Part shown: positions 17,134 to 26,269 of the stretch, piece by piece
Layout: every line of letters starts with the position of its first letter
Numbering within the stretch: the stretch's first letter is position 1
Origin: Pseudomonas putida
GTDB lineage: Bacteria > Pseudomonadota > Gammaproteobacteria > Pseudomonadales > Pseudomonadaceae
DNA: 64,000 nucleotides
Direction: 5' to 3'
Assembly (NCBI RefSeq): GCF_028682395.1
Contig: NZ_JANHLC010000003.1
Coordinates: 496,001-560,000, forward strand
Translations under genes and position numbers: made by a program
The notes under the pieces: model-generated
The model's database searches: none
What the model was told of the DNA's origin: nothing
The model's input: only the letters and a program-made list of their open reading frames with translations

Positions 17134-17619
17134 ATGGAACCCGGAAATGCCCAGCTGTCGATGACCGTGCTGATGACTCCCGACATGGCCAATTTCTCAG
17201 GCAATGTCCACGGCGGCACCCTGCTCAAGTACCTCGATGAAGTCGCCTATGCCTGCGCCAGCCGCTATGCCGGGCAATATGTGGTGACCCTGTCGGTGGA
17301 CCAGGTGATTTTTCGCGAGCCCATTCATGTCGGCGAACTGGTGACTTTCCTGGCGTCGGTCAACTACACCGGCAATACCTCTATGGAGGTGGGCATCAAG
17401 GTAGTGACCGAAAACATTCGCGAGCGCTCGGTGCGTCATACCAACAGCTGCTTTTTCACCATGGTCGCGGTCGACGACCAGCGCAAACCGGCAGCGGTGC
17501 CCCCGCTGCTGCCCGAAACCAGTGAAGGCAAGCGCCGTTACGTCCAGGGGCGGCAACGCCGACAGATTCGCCAGGAACTGGAAAAACGCTACCAGGAACT
17601 CAAGGGCGACGTCGTCTGA
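17134..17619 (+). CDS. Acyl-CoA thioesterase, hotdog fold
   Basis: A 161-residue hotdog-fold thioesterase of the YciA/BfiT type. Key parts are MTPDMANFSGNVHGGTLLKYLDEVAY (the HGG turn and the following catalytic Asp) and the C-terminal basic helix RRQRRQIRQELEKRYQE. It hydrolyses fatty acyl-CoA; chain-length preference cannot be read. The ATG at 17134 gives the family length; an earlier ATG adds a non-conserved basic leader. It is convergent with pdxY, 27 bp apart. Confidence 0.85.
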   Translation: MEPGNAQLSMTVLMTPDMANFSGNVHGGTLLKYLDEVAYACASRYAGQYVVTLSVDQVIFREPIHVGELVTFLASVNYTGNTSMEVGIKVVTENIRERSVRHTNSCFFTMVAVDDQRKPAAVPPLLPETSEGKRRYVQGRQRRQIRQELEKRYQELKGDVV

Positions 17620-17646
17620 TCGACGCCGCATCGTTGGCGGGAGCGC

Positions 17647-18519
17647 CTAGAGGCTGATCGACTGCGCCTCGAAGCGTACCCGCGGATGGGCAATGCGATC
17701 CTGAGCCCGCACCAGTTCCAGCTCGTAGCTGGCGCAGGCCTGGGTTTCCAGCAGCACTTCGTGCACGGCCGCTGCGGCGAATTCGAAAGCCGCCAGCAGA
17801 CTGTCACCCAACAGAATGCGGGCCAGGAACAACCCGGACGTCAGGTCGCCAACGCCCACCGGCTGGCGCGGGAAGGCCAATAAAGGCCGGCGCAGGTGCC
17901 AACTGCCTTCGGCGGTCACCAGCAGCATTTCAAAACCGTCCGCCGGCTTGCCGGGATACGCCAGGTGCTTGACCAGCACCGCTTTCGGCCCACGGGCCAG
18001 CAACGCGCGGGCCATGCCCAGGCAGTCGAACAGCGACTGCGGCTGACGCCCGGCAAAGCTATCCAGTTCCAGTTGGTTGGGACAGAGGATATCGGCCACC
18101 GCCACGGCTTCCTGGAGCAGGAAGTCACTGACTTCCGTCGGCACGCTGCAGCCCTTTTCCGGATGCCCCATGACCGGGTCGCACAGATACAGCGCCTTGG
18201 GGTTGGCCGCCTTGATCCGCGCCACGCCACTAAGGATCGCCCGCCCCTGGGCGGCACTGCCCAGGTAGCCGGACAGCACGGCATCGCATTGCCCCAGCTC
18301 GCCAATGGCGGCAATCCCTTCGACCAGTGCAGGAATCTGCTGTGGTGCAAGCACCTCGCCCGCCCATTGGCCATACTGGGTGTGGTTGGAGAACTGCACG
18401 GTATTGAGCGGCCAGACATTCACCCCAAGCCGCTGCATCGGAAACACCGCGGCACTGTTGCCGGCATGGCCGAAAACCACGTGGGACTGGATGGCGAGCA
18501 AATGGGGTGTGCGTTTCAT
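17647..18519 (-). CDS. pdxY: Pyridoxal/pyridoxamine kinase PdxY
   Basis: A 290-residue PfkB/ribokinase-fold kinase that phosphorylates pyridoxal in the vitamin B6 salvage pathway. It begins with the family start [26 protein letters not shown]. It also has the substrate segment [13 protein letters not shown], the CDPVMGH motif and the C-terminal catalytic [12 protein letters not shown] (GxGD). Length fits PdxY rather than the bifunctional PdxK. Confidence 0.92.
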   Translation of the reverse strand: MKRTPHLLAIQSHVVFGHAGNSAAVFPMQRLGVNVWPLNTVQFSNHTQYGQWAGEVLAPQQIPALVEGIAAIGELGQCDAVLSGYLGSAAQGRAILSGVARIKAANPKALYLCDPVMGHPEKGCSVPTEVSDFLLQEAVAVADILCPNQLELDSFAGRQPQSLFDCLGMARALLARGPKAVLVKHLAYPGKPADGFEMLLVTAEGSWHLRRPLLAFPRQPVGVGDLTSGLFLARILLGDSLLAAFEFAAAAVHEVLLETQACASYELELVRAQDRIAHPRVRFEAQSISL

Positions 18520-18633
18520 GCCGGATTCCGAAAGACAGATGAATTCAAGCCGCGCAGTATGCGACCAAACGCAGCCTGTACGACAGACCGATCACACAGT
18601 TAAGCTGCTGCCAATTTTTGGAGCCATGACCAC

Positions 18634-19023
18634 ATGCTGACCCTGGGAAATATCTTTGTGCTGATGCTGCTGGCCACCGGCGGCGCCTGGCTATGGCACA
18701 ACCATGGCTTGCGCGAGCGGGCGCTGGAAAGGGTCAAGCAGCACTGTGCCAAGCTCGATATCGAACTGCTCGACGGCAACGTGGCCCTGCGCCGAATCGG
18801 CTTTGAACGCGACGCCCGAGGCCGGCGGCGGCTGGCACGGATTTACAATTTCGAATTCACCGTCACCGGCGAGCAGCGCCATGCCGGCACCATCACCCAG
18901 TTCGGCGCCCATAGTGCCCGGATCGAACTGGCGCCCTATCCGTGCGAAACCCCACCACAGCCACGCGCCGAAGTGATCGAATTAAGCCAGTGGCGCGAAG
19001 AGCACAGCAAGTCCCGTCACTGA
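18634..19023 (+). CDS. DUF3301 membrane-anchored protein
   Basis: A 129-residue protein: one N-terminal hydrophobic segment (residues 4-22) followed by a conserved soluble domain with QHCAKLDIELLDGNVALRRIGFERD and YNFEFTVTGEQRHAGTI. This is the DUF3301 pattern, of unknown function. It is divergent from pdxY and its last 7 bases overlap the convergent beta-lactamase gene. Confidence 0.75.
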   Translation: MLTLGNIFVLMLLATGGAWLWHNHGLRERALERVKQHCAKLDIELLDGNVALRRIGFERDARGRRRLARIYNFEFTVTGEQRHAGTITQFGAHSARIELAPYPCETPPQPRAEVIELSQWREEHSKSRH

Positions 19024-19814
19024 TCGACCTGCAACAGGCCATAGGCGCGCAGGCAGGCCTTGCCCAACGGGATACGCAAGGGCGCGTCCGCGATGCCCGC
19101 GGGCATATCGATGTTCAACGCAAAGGTGTAAACCTTGCCCTCCTGCTCGACCCAGCCGACCCACCAGCCGATATCCGGGGATGGCTTGTCGGCCCAGCCC
19201 GTCTTGCCATAGAGCCGCCAGCCTGGCCCCTGCTCTAGCAAGCTGATCTCCCGCGTGCTGGCCTGGAGCGCTGCGGGCAACGGCAATTGGCCCAAGGCTA
19301 GGCGCGCCAGAAAACGCGCCTGCTCGACGGCGCTGATTTTCAGCGGGCCCGCGATCCAGAACTGGTCCACGTGGTCACCCACCTCACCATTGCCATAGTC
19401 CAGCCGCGCTAGCGTGTCCTGCATACGCGTCAGCCCGATGCGGCGAGCCAGTGCCTGATACACCGACAGATTCGACACTTTGATGGCCTCGCGCAGGCCC
19501 ATGTCGTGCTCCCACGCCTTGAGATAAAGCGGCTTGCCATCGTAGGGGAACACTTCATCGACGCTGCTGACCGCGCCTGTGGATAACCCGATCAGGGTAT
19601 GGGCAATCTTGAAGGTCGAGGCCGGGATATAGCGGGTACCGGCCCGCTGAACGTTGAAGCCGCTCAAGCGCTGGGCACTCGCGTCATACAGCACAAAGGT
19701 GCCCTGAACCCCGGCCTTGGCAAAGACCTCGGCCAGGGCCGGGTTTTCCTCGATATCCGCCGCCAGGAGAGCGGGGGCGAACAGCAGGCTGAAGATCAGT
19801 AAAAAAACGTTCAT
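19017..19814 (-). CDS. Class D beta-lactamase, OXA type
   Basis: A 265-residue periplasmic serine hydrolase. After a signal peptide (MNVFLLIFSLLFAPALLAAD), the catalytic STFK (Ser-x-x-Lys), YGN and KTG (YGKTGWADK) motifs of class D enzymes are all present. The usual SxV motif reads SNL here (KVSNLSVYQ), and the omega-loop region holds DQFW. The overall length and context resemble the intrinsic chromosomal OXA-50-like enzymes of pseudomonads, normally weak and inducible. The ATG at 19814 is chosen; a TTG five codons earlier is possible. Confidence 0.88.
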   Translation of the reverse strand: MNVFLLIFSLLFAPALLAADIEENPALAEVFAKAGVQGTFVLYDASAQRLSGFNVQRAGTRYIPASTFKIAHTLIGLSTGAVSSVDEVFPYDGKPLYLKAWEHDMGLREAIKVSNLSVYQALARRIGLTRMQDTLARLDYGNGEVGDHVDQFWIAGPLKISAVEQARFLARLALGQLPLPAALQASTREISLLEQGPGWRLYGKTGWADKPSPDIGWWVGWVEQEGKVYTFALNIDMPAGIADAPLRIPLGKACLRAYGLLQVDQ

Positions 19815-19831
19815 GAGGCTCAGGCCCAACC

Positions 19832-19856
19832 CTGTAGAAGCGAGCTTGCTCGCGAT
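19832..19856. repeat. Pseudomonas REP palindrome
   Basis: The core GCGAGCTTGCTCGC (19840-19853) preceded by TGTAGAA is the typical pseudomonad repetitive extragenic palindrome. It lies just upstream of the beta-lactamase gene. Confidence 0.8.
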
Positions 19857-19917
19857 AAAAAACCATCAGCACACCGTTCAATCGATACGCCTGAAACCTT
19901 CACCAGCCCGCTCGCGC

Positions 19918-20895
19918 CTACCCCGGCTTTTCACACAAGCAGGCGGCGATGCCCGCCCGTAAAGCCTGCTCATCCTGCTCTGCGGCAAAAATCAGCTCCA
20001 GCCGCGAATCCCGGGACCACTCGCTCGGCAGCCATTCCAAAGCCGAATTATCCACAGCGTTGGTCGAGATCCAGCCAGCCGGGCTGTGGATAACAGCCTT
20101 GGCCCGCTGCCAGTCGAGCTTGCCGAGGAAATGCTCGAGACGCTCACGATCAAACTGCTGGCTCGGATGCCAGCGCCAACCGATGCTCCAGCCCTGCGCC
20201 TGCTGCTGACTGAGGCAAATCGGCTGACGCGGATCGCTCCAGAGCATCGGCATTGGACTCGGCCCGGCTGGCAGAGCCGGGTTATCCACAGGCGCTCCGG
20301 CATGGGTCGTCGCCCCTGGTAATAGCGCCAACGGCAACGCCGCCTGGACGCTCCAGTACAACGCACTTCCCGCTGGCAACAGCGCAACCAGACGCTGGCG
20401 TTCAGCCTGCGACAGCCCTTCGGATTTATTCAACACCAGCAAACCCGCCGCCGACAAAGCCTCTTGTTGTGCCGCCGGTAGCGGTTTACCGGCCGCCAGT
20501 GCCGCGGCATCCAGCACCAGGACGCAAGGCTGCACGGCCAGCACCCCAGCCCAGGGCGCGACCTGCAGTTGGGCCAGTATCTGCGCCGGATGGCCCAGGC
20601 CCGACGGCTCGATAAACAAGCGATGCGGCCGCGCCTTGCGCAGTAGACGGGCGAGGCCGACCTGGAACGGCGCGCCATTGACGCAACATAAACAGCCGCC
20701 AGCCACTTCCCCCAGTGCGATACCATCCCCGGCGCGGGTCAGCAGCGCAGCATCCAGGCCGATCTGGCCGAACTCGTTGATCAGCACTGCCCAGCGCTCA
20801 CCGGCGGGCCGCTGTGCCAGCAGCTGGCGAATCAGGCTGGTCTTGCCGGCACCCAGCGGGCCTGCGATGACATGGGTGGGAATGTTCTGCAGCAT
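19918..20895 (-). CDS. CobW/COG0523 GTPase of the zinc-starvation block
   Basis: A 325-residue GTP-binding metallochaperone-like protein. Walker A is AGPLGAGKTSL, the metal-binding G3E-family motif is GGCLCC, and the GTPase recognition motif reads LNKSEG (NKxE rather than NKxD). The C-terminal CobW_C domain holds WRWHPSQQFDRERLE. COG0523 proteins in Zur regulons are thought to deliver zinc to key enzymes during starvation. Its place at the end of this block resembles PA5532. It is divergent by 26 bp from a secreted-protein gene, with no Zur palindrome in that short gap. Confidence 0.85.
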   Translation of the reverse strand: MLQNIPTHVIAGPLGAGKTSLIRQLLAQRPAGERWAVLINEFGQIGLDAALLTRAGDGIALGEVAGGCLCCVNGAPFQVGLARLLRKARPHRLFIEPSGLGHPAQILAQLQVAPWAGVLAVQPCVLVLDAAALAAGKPLPAAQQEALSAAGLLVLNKSEGLSQAERQRLVALLPAGSALYWSVQAALPLALLPGATTHAGAPVDNPALPAGPSPMPMLWSDPRQPICLSQQQAQGWSIGWRWHPSQQFDRERLEHFLGKLDWQRAKAVIHSPAGWISTNAVDNSALEWLPSEWSRDSRLELIFAAEQDEQALRAGIAACLCEKPG

Positions 20896-20921
20896 GCTCG
20901 AGGTTTTCTTGGAGGTGGTGG

Positions 20922-21278
20922 ATGCAAGTCAGATGGTTGCCGTGGCTATGGCTCCTGGGGGCGGATCCGGTCCTGGCCCAGGCCTGCGTGGTGCATAGTC
21001 AGGCCGAACGGCTCGATGTGAAAGTCTGCCAGGAGAACCGCAGTATTCCGCCTCAACTGTTCCACGACGGTTTTTGTCAGCCGAACCTGGCCGGACAGAA
21101 GGTTGAAGTGGAGTATGTCGAACAGTGTCCCGGCGGCTCTTTCGGCATCTGCCGCGATGCCCAGGTCGCCAATATGCCTTACCGCCAGGATATTCACTAT
21201 TACGGCGTGGCGCGCGATGCGCTCTACCTCAAGCCGTTTTGCGAGAACCAGAGCCAGGGCCATTGGCAGGCCCCCTGA
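20922..21278 (+). CDS. Secreted cysteine-rich hypothetical protein
   Basis: A 118-residue protein with a short signal peptide (MQVRWLPWLWLLGADPVLAQA) and six cysteines in the mature part, including QACVV, KVCQEN, DGFCQPN, EQCPGGSFGICRDA and KPFCENQ. They probably form disulfides in the periplasm. It has no recognised domain. It sits inside the zinc-economy block, so a role in zinc stress is possible but unproven. GGAGG lies seven bases before the ATG, a strong ribosome site. Confidence 0.65.
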   Translation: MQVRWLPWLWLLGADPVLAQACVVHSQAERLDVKVCQENRSIPPQLFHDGFCQPNLAGQKVEVEYVEQCPGGSFGICRDAQVANMPYRQDIHYYGVARDALYLKPFCENQSQGHWQAP

Positions 21279-21283
21279 CGCAC

Positions 21284-21934
21284 TCAGGCCAGCCAGTCGA
21301 GGGTCAGGATCAAACGCCGCTCACCCGCCCCCAGCGCTGGCGAGCGATGCACCAAGCCCTGGCCTTCATTGCCCCGCCATCGCTCTCCCTTGAGCAACGC
21401 CACCTCGCCACAGCCAATCTGCTGGATCAAGGTCGGATCGAGCGGTTCGGCCGCCGGATTGCCCAATTGCCGCCGGTCCATGACCTCTTCTGCCAGCCAC
21501 TGGCAACCGGCACCGGCGAACGTACTGATCAGCCGCACGGGCACATGATCGACGTGAAAACGCGGGCACATGGCCTTATCCAGCACCCGCAAGCGCAAAC
21601 CAATGCGCTGCGCGCCCAGTAAACAGGCATAGGCACTGACCAGCCAGGAAAGCTCGGCGATAAAGCCGGCATACCCCTCCAAGTCACTAAAGCCTACCGC
21701 CAGCCCCTGCAGGTTCGGCACCGAATCCTCGGTCGGCATCTCTAAGGTGATCGACTCTGCCAGCGGTTGATTCAAGGCCAGCACTAACTGAGCAAACTCG
21801 GCGATATGCACCGGCAAGCGGCGCTGCCAGACCGCCAGATTGACCCCGTCTTCCAGGATCCGGGCCAACACCTGGGGGCTTTCTCCGTGCACCTGGTAAA
21901 CGCCCCCCGACGGCTGTACGCGCGGCGCCAGCAT
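21284..21934 (-). CDS. DUF1826 protein of the zinc-starvation block
   Basis: A 216-residue protein of the DUF1826 family, which is linked to one subgroup of COG0523 GTPases in Zur regulons. A metal-type HVDHVPVRLIST segment (HxDH) and a later E/D-H pattern suggest a cupin-like or 2-oxoglutarate-oxygenase-like metal site, but this is inference. Its ATG overlaps the stop of the upstream CobW gene by one base (TGATG), so the two are translationally coupled. Confidence 0.75.
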   Translation of the reverse strand: MLAPRVQPSGGVYQVHGESPQVLARILEDGVNLAVWQRRLPVHIAEFAQLVLALNQPLAESITLEMPTEDSVPNLQGLAVGFSDLEGYAGFIAELSWLVSAYACLLGAQRIGLRLRVLDKAMCPRFHVDHVPVRLISTFAGAGCQWLAEEVMDRRQLGNPAAEPLDPTLIQQIGCGEVALLKGERWRGNEGQGLVHRSPALGAGERRLILTLDWLA

Positions 21935-23142
21935 CAGGCGGCCACCTCGTCATGCCAGGGTCCGAAAGGATCGCTCAACAGGCGCCACCCCTCAATGCCG
22001 CTCGCCATCTCGGCATCGTCAAGCAGGCACTCATCGAGCTGGGCGCGAAGAAGCGTAAAGTCGATGTTTTGCCCGATAAACACCAGTTCCTGGCGGCAAT
22101 CACCGGTGTCGCTCGTCCAATGCTCCAGGATGGCAGCGGTACTTTCCTGGTCCTGCGGCCAATGTTCGCGCGGTACAAAGCGCCACCAGCGCCCAGCAAA
22201 ACCATGGCGCATCAGGCCGCCGGCCTGAGACCAACTGCCCGCTTCCTGATACTTGCTCGCCAGCCAGAAGAAACCCTTGGAGCGCAGCAGTTTGCCGTTG
22301 GTCCAGGGCCGATCGATAAAGTCGTAGAAGCGCTGGGGATGAAAGGGACGCCGCGCCCGGTAGGCCGTGGAGGCAATCCCGTACGCCTCGGTTTCGGGCA
22401 CATGTTCACCGCGCAACTCCTGTAGCCAGCCCGGAGCCTGGGCCGCCCGTTCAAAATCGAAACGGCCCGTATTGAGGATCTCCGCTAGCGCGACCTCGCC
22501 CATCACCATCGGGATAATCCGCGCTTGGGCATTGAGCCGTTCGAGAATGGCGGTCAGCTCGGCGCGCTCACTGCTGCTGATCAAATCGATCTTGCTGAGC
22601 AGAATCACATCGGCAAATTCGACCTGCTCGATCAACAAATCGGTGATCGAGCGCTCGTCTTCTTCGCCCAGGGTTTCACCCCGGGACGCCAGGCTTTCGG
22701 CAGCCTGATAGTCGCGCAGGAAATTCAGGCCATCGACCACCGTCACCATGGTGTCGAGCCGCGCAAGATCCGCCAGGCTCTGCCCGTCTTCACCGCGAAA
22801 GGTGAAGGTTTCGGCCACCGGCAGTGGTTCGGAAATACCGGTGGACTCAATCAGCAGGTAATCGAAGCGGCCCTCCCGGGCCAGCTTGCCGACTTCCTCC
22901 AGCAAATCTTCGCGCAGCGTGCAGCAGATGCAGCCATTGCTCATCTCGACCAGCTTTTCCTCAGCGCGGTTGAGGCTGACATCGCGCTGAACTTCGCTGC
23001 CATCGATATTGATTTCGCTCATATCGTTGACGATCACCGCCACCCGCAGGTGCTCGCGGTTGCGCAGGACATAATTGAGCAGGGTGCTTTTTCCGGCCCC
23101 AAGAAAGCCGGACAACACAGTTACAGGGAGGCGCTGGGGCAT
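21934..23142 (-). CDS. CobW/ZigA-family zinc metallochaperone GTPase
   Basis: A 402-residue COG0523 protein of the ZigA/YciC type. It shows Walker [13 protein letters not shown], the metal motif [10 protein letters not shown], Walker [11 protein letters not shown] and the SKID guanine-recognition motif. The C-terminal half carries the CobW_C domain with [11 protein letters not shown]. Members bind zinc and GTP and support growth at low zinc. It follows dksA2 by 27 bp with GAGGAA upstream of the ATG, so dksA2-cobW-DUF1826 is a likely operon run from the Zur-controlled promoter. Confidence 0.9.
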   Translation of the reverse strand: MPQRLPVTVLSGFLGAGKSTLLNYVLRNREHLRVAVIVNDMSEINIDGSEVQRDVSLNRAEEKLVEMSNGCICCTLREDLLEEVGKLAREGRFDYLLIESTGISEPLPVAETFTFRGEDGQSLADLARLDTMVTVVDGLNFLRDYQAAESLASRGETLGEEDERSITDLLIEQVEFADVILLSKIDLISSSERAELTAILERLNAQARIIPMVMGEVALAEILNTGRFDFERAAQAPGWLQELRGEHVPETEAYGIASTAYRARRPFHPQRFYDFIDRPWTNGKLLRSKGFFWLASKYQEAGSWSQAGGLMRHGFAGRWWRFVPREHWPQDQESTAAILEHWTSDTGDCRQELVFIGQNIDFTLLRAQLDECLLDDAEMASGIEGWRLLSDPFGPWHDEVAA

Positions 23143-23169
23143 GGGGTATTCCTCATCAGGGACGGCGGT

Positions 23170-23574
23170 TCAGAGCGTGCGCTGGTGCCGCTCGCGCCAC
23201 TCTTCACGCTCTTTGGCTTCGATACTCAAGGTGGCGGTGGGCCGCAGCAGCAGGCGTTTCAGCCCAATGGGCTCGCCCGTTTCACGGCACCAGCCATATT
23301 CGCCACGGGCCAGGTGTTCGAGGGCTTCATCGATCTTGTCGAGCAACCTCTTCTCCCGCTCCAGCAGGCGCAGTTGCCACTGGCGCTGCTCTTCGGCGCT
23401 GCCCACATCGGCCGGATCGCTGCTCGGTTCGTGTTCGCGCAACTGCTCGAACTCTTCACCGATGCGCTGTTGCAACGCGTGACGCTGGTCCAGCAGCAGC
23501 TCGCGGAAAAATCCCTGCTGGGTTTCATCCATATAGGCTGCGCTCGGTTGGGCGAGCAGTTCTTGTTCGGTCAT
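23170..23574 (-). CDS. dksA2: DksA2, zinc-independent DksA paralog
   Basis: A 134-residue DksA homologue: N-terminal coiled coil with the acidic DPADVGSAEE tip, then a C-terminal finger region. Where canonical DksA has four zinc-binding cysteines, this protein has only one (WCRETGEPIGLKRLLLRPTATLS), as in Pseudomonas DksA2, which works without zinc. It binds RNA polymerase and supports the ppGpp response when zinc is scarce. The start at 23574 (MTEQE) is chosen over 23583. A perfect Zur-like palindrome lies about 30 bp upstream. Confidence 0.9.
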   Translation of the reverse strand: MTEQELLAQPSAAYMDETQQGFFRELLLDQRHALQQRIGEEFEQLREHEPSSDPADVGSAEEQRQWQLRLLEREKRLLDKIDEALEHLARGEYGWCRETGEPIGLKRLLLRPTATLSIEAKEREEWRERHQRTL

Positions 23575-23602
23575 GGCAATCACAGGCTGGGCTTTAGATT
23601 AT

Positions 23603-23615
23603 GTTATATTATAAC
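23603..23615. promoter_or_regulatory. Zur box between dksA2 and a secreted-protein gene
   Basis: GTTATATTATAAC is a perfect palindrome matching the core of gammaproteobacterial Zur sites. It lies 29 bp before dksA2 and 77 bp before the divergent gene at 23692. Confidence 0.8.
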
Positions 23616-23691
23616 AACGCAATAATACCAACCCTCTCTTGCGCGACCCGACAAAGCGCGCAACGCTGCGGCCCTCGCCCAGGAAACAACG

Positions 23692-24069
23692 ATGAATGTG
23701 ATCTTCAGATGTGCCCTGTTCGGGCTCTGTCTCGCGGCCACACCGGCCCATAGCCAGATTTCCGTCACCCCGGCCGACTGCACCCGCAGCGCGACATTGC
23801 TGGCCTGCCGGGACAATCTGGGTAATAGCTATAGCGTCGCCGCACTCGGCACGACGATCTACCTGCGCGGCTACGAAGTCCGCGACAAGCGACGCTGGAG
23901 CCAGGTCAGCAGCCGCTATGGCAACCTCACCTTCTTTACCGGGCTGGCATCGGACGGCGAAGCCTGGGTCGGCTACAGCCGCAAGGTGGGCTGGACCACC
24001 CTCAATCGATTCTCCAGCTCCAGCGGCGGAGCCGGTCGTTTCACCTGCAACCGCCTCGTTGGCTGCTAA
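23692..24069 (+). CDS. Secreted hypothetical protein under probable Zur control
   Basis: A 125-residue protein with a signal peptide (cleavage near THPAHSQ/ATPAHS-Q, residue 21) and four cysteines in the mature part (ADCTRS, LACRDN, FTCNRL, VGC at the end). Aromatic residues are common (YLRGYEVRDKRRWSQ). No known family was recognised. It is divergent from dksA2 across a Zur box, and its last four bases overlap the convergent amidase gene. An extracytoplasmic role in zinc limitation is a reasonable guess only. Confidence 0.65.
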   Translation: MNVIFRCALFGLCLAATPAHSQISVTPADCTRSATLLACRDNLGNSYSVAALGTTIYLRGYEVRDKRRWSQVSSRYGNLTFFTGLASDGEAWVGYSRKVGWTTLNRFSSSSGGAGRFTCNRLVGC

Positions 24070-25268
24070 ACCTGCCCTGAGGTTCGCGCCTGCTGCCACG
24101 CCAGGTAGCTGCCTGCCGGCGGGTTAGCGCGAAAGTAGCGCTGCAGGCCACTAAACAAACCCTCGGCCACCGCTTGCTGATGACGGGCGGTGACCAGCCG
24201 CTGGCGATCGCGGGCATTGGAGATAAACCCGGTTTCAACCAGGATCGACGGCACGTCCGGCGACTTGAGCACCGCAAAACCTGCCTGTTCCACGCGTTTT
24301 TGATGCAACGTGGTGATACCCGCCAGGCTATCGAGCACCTGATGGCCCAGTTGCAGGCTGGCGGCGATGGTCGCGTTCATCGACATATCCAGGATCACCC
24401 CGGCGAGCATCGGGTCCTTGTCCTTGAGATTCAGCAAGCTCGTAGCCCCCAACAGGTCTGCACCATTTTCGCGCTGGGCCATGAAGCGCGCAGTGGTCGA
24501 GGTCGCGCCGCCTTCGGACAACGCATAAACCGAAGCGCCCGAGGCCGTCAGCCGCGGCGCCGCATCGGCATGGATCGAGATAAACATATCGGCTTTGTGC
24601 TGCCGGGCCACGTCCACCCGTTTACGCAGCGGCACAAAGACATCGGCGTTGCGCACCAGGCGCACATCAAAGCCCTTCTCACGTTTGAGCCGTTTGGCCA
24701 GCAGTTGCCCAATAGCCAGCACGACATCCTTTTCCCGCTCGCCACGCGCACCGACCGCCCCCGGATCCTTGCCACCATGACCCGGATCGACCACGACGAT
24801 AATGTCGCGCCCAACCCCTTGGCCCTGGGGCCTTGCCAATGTGTCCGGCGACGCGATCAGTGCCGTCGTCGGTGGCAATAGATCGAGTACCAGACGATGG
24901 CCCTGGCCGTTGCCCGGCGGCAGAAGAAAGCTCTCCAGGCGCATCGGCTTCTGCAGGTCCAGAACGATCCGACGCCCCTCGCCGCCGCCCAGCGGCCCGC
25001 TACGAATGGCCCGAACTGGCGTGCCGGCCAACGCCAGATGGTTGAAGTCGGTAGTCAGCCGCGCGCCCTGGATATCGACGATCACCCGTTCGGGCGCACT
25101 GAGCGCAAAGGTCTTGTACTGCACGGCACCACTGAGTTCGAACACCAGGCGCAGCTTGTCGGGCGAATGAGAAAGCCGGGCGTGATGGATCTGCGTCGCC
25201 ATCACGGAAAACGGTAACGCAAGGGAAGCACTGGCCAGCAGCCAGTTGAGCAATTGACGTCTGTGCAT
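24066..25268 (-). CDS. N-acetylmuramoyl-L-alanine amidase, AmiA/AmiC type, zinc-starvation paralog
   Basis: A 400-residue periplasmic amidase. It has a twin-arginine-like signal (HRRQLLNWLLASASLALPFS), an AMIN domain (about residues 28-125) and an Amidase_3 catalytic domain (about 175-390). The zinc ligands are visible: DPGHGGKDPGA, the Glu in GARGEREKD, the His in FISIHADA, and the catalytic Glu in ILVETGFISN. It cleaves peptidoglycan cross-link stems from glycan strands. It is the paralog carried in Zur regulons beside folE2. The ATG at 25268 with GGAAGA upstream is chosen; an upstream ATG would overlap the Zur box. Confidence 0.9.
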   Translation of the reverse strand: MHRRQLLNWLLASASLALPFSVMATQIHHARLSHSPDKLRLVFELSGAVQYKTFALSAPERVIVDIQGARLTTDFNHLALAGTPVRAIRSGPLGGGEGRRIVLDLQKPMRLESFLLPPGNGQGHRLVLDLLPPTTALIASPDTLARPQGQGVGRDIIVVVDPGHGGKDPGAVGARGEREKDVVLAIGQLLAKRLKREKGFDVRLVRNADVFVPLRKRVDVARQHKADMFISIHADAAPRLTASGASVYALSEGGATSTTARFMAQRENGADLLGATSLLNLKDKDPMLAGVILDMSMNATIAASLQLGHQVLDSLAGITTLHQKRVEQAGFAVLKSPDVPSILVETGFISNARDRQRLVTARHQQAVAEGLFSGLQRYFRANPPAGSYLAWQQARTSGQV

Positions 25269-25324
25269 AAGGTCTTCCACCGGCCGGGAACAGTTCGGAT
25301 TGAAAAAAGCTTTTTCGAGCTTAT

Positions 25325-25339
25325 TGTTATAATATAACA
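25325..25339. promoter_or_regulatory. Zur box between amidase and folE2
   Basis: TGTTATAATATAACA is a near-perfect 15-bp palindrome, almost the same as the box at 23603. It lies 30 bp before folE2 and 56 bp before the divergent amidase gene, so it could repress both. Confidence 0.85.
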
Positions 25340-25369
25340 TTAACTTTTCTTCCGACGATGGACCCGCTC

Positions 25370-26269
25370 ATGAATGCGCTGACTCTGCCGGATATTGCCG
25401 CCCAAACCGCCAGGCAGGCCTTGCCCCTGGATTGGGTTGGGATGCGTGGCGTCGCCCTGCCCATCCAAATAGACGATCAACGCCTGAGTGCGAGAGCCGA
25501 TGCCGGTGTCAGCCTCGATGACGGCGAAGCGCGCGGCATCCATATGTCACGTCTGTATCTGGCGCTGGAAGATTTTCAGCAGGAAAATCTCACTCCAGCC
25601 TTGTTACGGCATGTATTGCAGCGTTTTCTCGACAGCCATGAGGGCCTTTCCAACAGCGCTTTCTTGCACATTCATACCGACCTTTTGCTCAAGCGGCCGG
25701 CCTTGGTCAGCCCACTTTCCGGCTGGAAAACCTATCCACTGGTGCTCGAAGCGCGACTGGAAAACGCAATGTTCCACGTGGAACTAAAAATCGATGTGCT
25801 CTATTCATCGACGTGCCCGTGCTCCGCTGCGCTCGCCCGGCAGTTGATTCAGCAGCAATTTATCGACGACTTCGCCAACCAACCACTCCAGCACGCAGAC
25901 GTCCTGTCCTGGTTGGGCAGTGCAAACGGCATTGTTGCAACACCCCATAGTCAACGCAGCGTCGCTCGACTGAGGCTGCGGTTGCGCAGTAATACTCCGT
26001 GGCTGCCCTTGAAAAGCCTGATCGACAGCGCCGAAACCGCACTGGGCACTGCCGTACAAACGGCGGTAAAGCGCGCCGACGAACAAGCCTTTGCCTTGGC
26101 CAACGGCCAGAACCTGATGTTTTGCGAGGATGCCGCCCGCCGCTTGCATCAAGCGTTCCGCGAGCGCAGCGACGTGAGCGCCTTCCGCTTGCAGGTCGTC
26201 CACGCCGAAAGCCTGCATGCCCACGATGCCGTGGCCGAAAGCCGCTGGAACTGGGAGTCGGGGCAATGA
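25370..26269 (+). CDS. folE2: GTP cyclohydrolase FolE2
   Basis: A 299-residue type IB GTP cyclohydrolase (COG1469), the first step of folate synthesis, which can use metals other than zinc and replaces zinc-dependent FolE in starvation. Family markers are the N-terminal WVGMRGVALPIQID, the conserved active-site cysteine in YSSTCPCSAALAR and the C-terminal NLMFCEDAARRLHQAF. The ATG at 25370 matches family starts and has GGA eight bases upstream; the ATG at 25358 is weaker. Its last four bases overlap the carbonic anhydrase gene (ATGA). Confidence 0.92.
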   Translation: MNALTLPDIAAQTARQALPLDWVGMRGVALPIQIDDQRLSARADAGVSLDDGEARGIHMSRLYLALEDFQQENLTPALLRHVLQRFLDSHEGLSNSAFLHIHTDLLLKRPALVSPLSGWKTYPLVLEARLENAMFHVELKIDVLYSSTCPCSAALARQLIQQQFIDDFANQPLQHADVLSWLGSANGIVATPHSQRSVARLRLRLRSNTPWLPLKSLIDSAETALGTAVQTAVKRADEQAFALANGQNLMFCEDAARRLHQAFRERSDVSAFRLQVVHAESLHAHDAVAESRWNWESGQ

